NCBI GenBank assembly: GCA_902766815.1
Contig: CACXEZ010000076.1
Location: 1 to 6,247, forward strand
Reading direction: 5' to 3'
From: an uncultured Erysipelotrichaceae bacterium
GTDB lineage: Bacteria > Bacillota_I > Bacilli_A > RF39 > UBA660
Length of the DNA stretch: 6,247 bases
Part shown: positions 5,834 through 6,247 of the stretch, one piece after another
Layout: each line of letters opens with the position of its first letter
Numbering within the stretch: the first letter of the stretch is position 1
Program-made: the position numbers and the translations under genes
Notes under the pieces: generated by a model
The model's input: only the letters and a program-made list of their open reading frames with translations
Database searches by the model: none
What the model was told of the DNA's origin: nothing

Positions 5834-6247
5834 CTTAATTTAAATATATCTCAGTTATATGATCAGGTATATTCTTATTCTAGTAAGTTAGAGCCATTTC
5901 AGTTGTTGTTAGATACTTTAGTTTCTAAAGGGATAAAAAATGAGTTTAGTGATGGAGATAGTATTATTGATATTGTAGATGATATTCGTTATGTTATTAC
6001 TAAATTATCTAATAGTAAGTATAGAAAAGAGATAGAAGATAAGTTTCAATTAGTAATAGATCAATATATTAGTGTTGTTCAGAATATTATTGATGATGAT
6101 CAGTTGTTGATGAATACTAAGTATTATGAAATAGAACATGAATTAAGGAAAGAATTAATACCTATATTAGAATTAATGAATCATTATGCTTATTTGGATA
6201 GGTATGAAGAGCATAAAGCTAATAGTGCTAATTTATTGAGTCAATTA
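5834..6247 (+). pseudogene. Continuation of the LRR protein beyond an in-frame TAA, open to the window edge
   Basis: After the TAA at 5831-5833 the same frame runs 138 codons without a stop, to the right edge. That is unlikely by chance in AT-rich DNA, where TAA, TAG and TGA are frequent. The peptide is acidic and helical like the region before the stop, uses the same codons (TTA, GAT, ATT, AAA), and carries a third helical repeat plus the matching mark NLLSQL at its end (591-596 of the continued numbering). I found no credible ribosome binding site or start codon that would make it a separate gene, and no hairpin terminator after the stop. I read it as the separated 3' part of the same gene. 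Alternatives are a base-call error at the TAA or programmed readthrough. The gene's true end lies outside the window. Confidence 0.65.
5963..6079 (+). repeat. Helical repeat, copy 3, beyond the stop codon
   Basis: In the continued frame, residues 502-540 align with copies 1 and 2 at a distance of 106 residues from copy 2: I502, V506, I509, V512 and L516, then SNSKYRKE and a helix with FQLVIDQY. Copy 1 has VDQLLDDY at the same place. Conservation across the TAA ties the downstream frame to the LRR gene. Confidence 0.5.

Noticed and set aside
5940..5980. ATG at 5940 after an A-rich stretch, as a possible new gene start
   Set aside because: It is in a different frame from the long open one, reaches a stop after about a dozen codons and has no good Shine-Dalgarno.
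1..6247. CRISPR arrays, tRNA/rRNA genes, insertion sequences or phage genes
   Set aside because: No direct repeat-spacer pattern, tRNA-like cloverleaf, transposase or terminal inverted repeats were seen on either strand.

Overview
This is an AT-rich window (roughly 30% GC by eye) with strong Shine-Dalgarno sites, sigma-A-type promoters and short intergenic gaps. That suits a low-GC Bacillota (Firmicutes) chromosome, perhaps a gut Clostridia or Bacilli/Erysipelotrichia-like lineage; the lineage is an inference. The genetic code looks standard: TGA, TAG and TAA each end a gene, and Trp is read from TGG.

Positions 1-166 form a regulatory region. It holds a near-ideal extended -10 promoter reading right, and a perfect 7-bp dyad that straddles its -35 box. 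A second perfect dyad lies further left, and weak signs of a divergent gene are cut by the left edge. From 167 to 4335 runs a three-gene operon: a small two-helix membrane protein with a C-terminal zinc ribbon, then two half-transporters of a heterodimeric ABC exporter (BmrCD / TM287-288 / LmrCD type). The two ABC genes overlap by 8 bp. The first subunit carries the degenerate Walker B and switch residues, and the second carries the catalytic Glu and His. Together they should form one consensus and one degenerate ATP site. A clear intrinsic terminator (4345-4380) closes the operon.

A second transcription unit follows, with its own promoter (4388-4416). It encodes a protein with five BspA-type leucine-rich repeats at the N-terminus and a long acidic helical C-terminal region of unknown function, with no signal peptide. 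The ORF stops at a TAA (5831-5833), but the same frame stays open for 138 more codons to the window edge. The residues beyond the stop continue a repeat of about 106-112 residues that begins before it. The gene therefore looks like a larger protein interrupted by a nonsense codon (pseudogene, sequencing error or readthrough).

I do not see a clearly new multi-gene system. The least explained item is the LRR plus helical-repeat protein with its in-frame stop.
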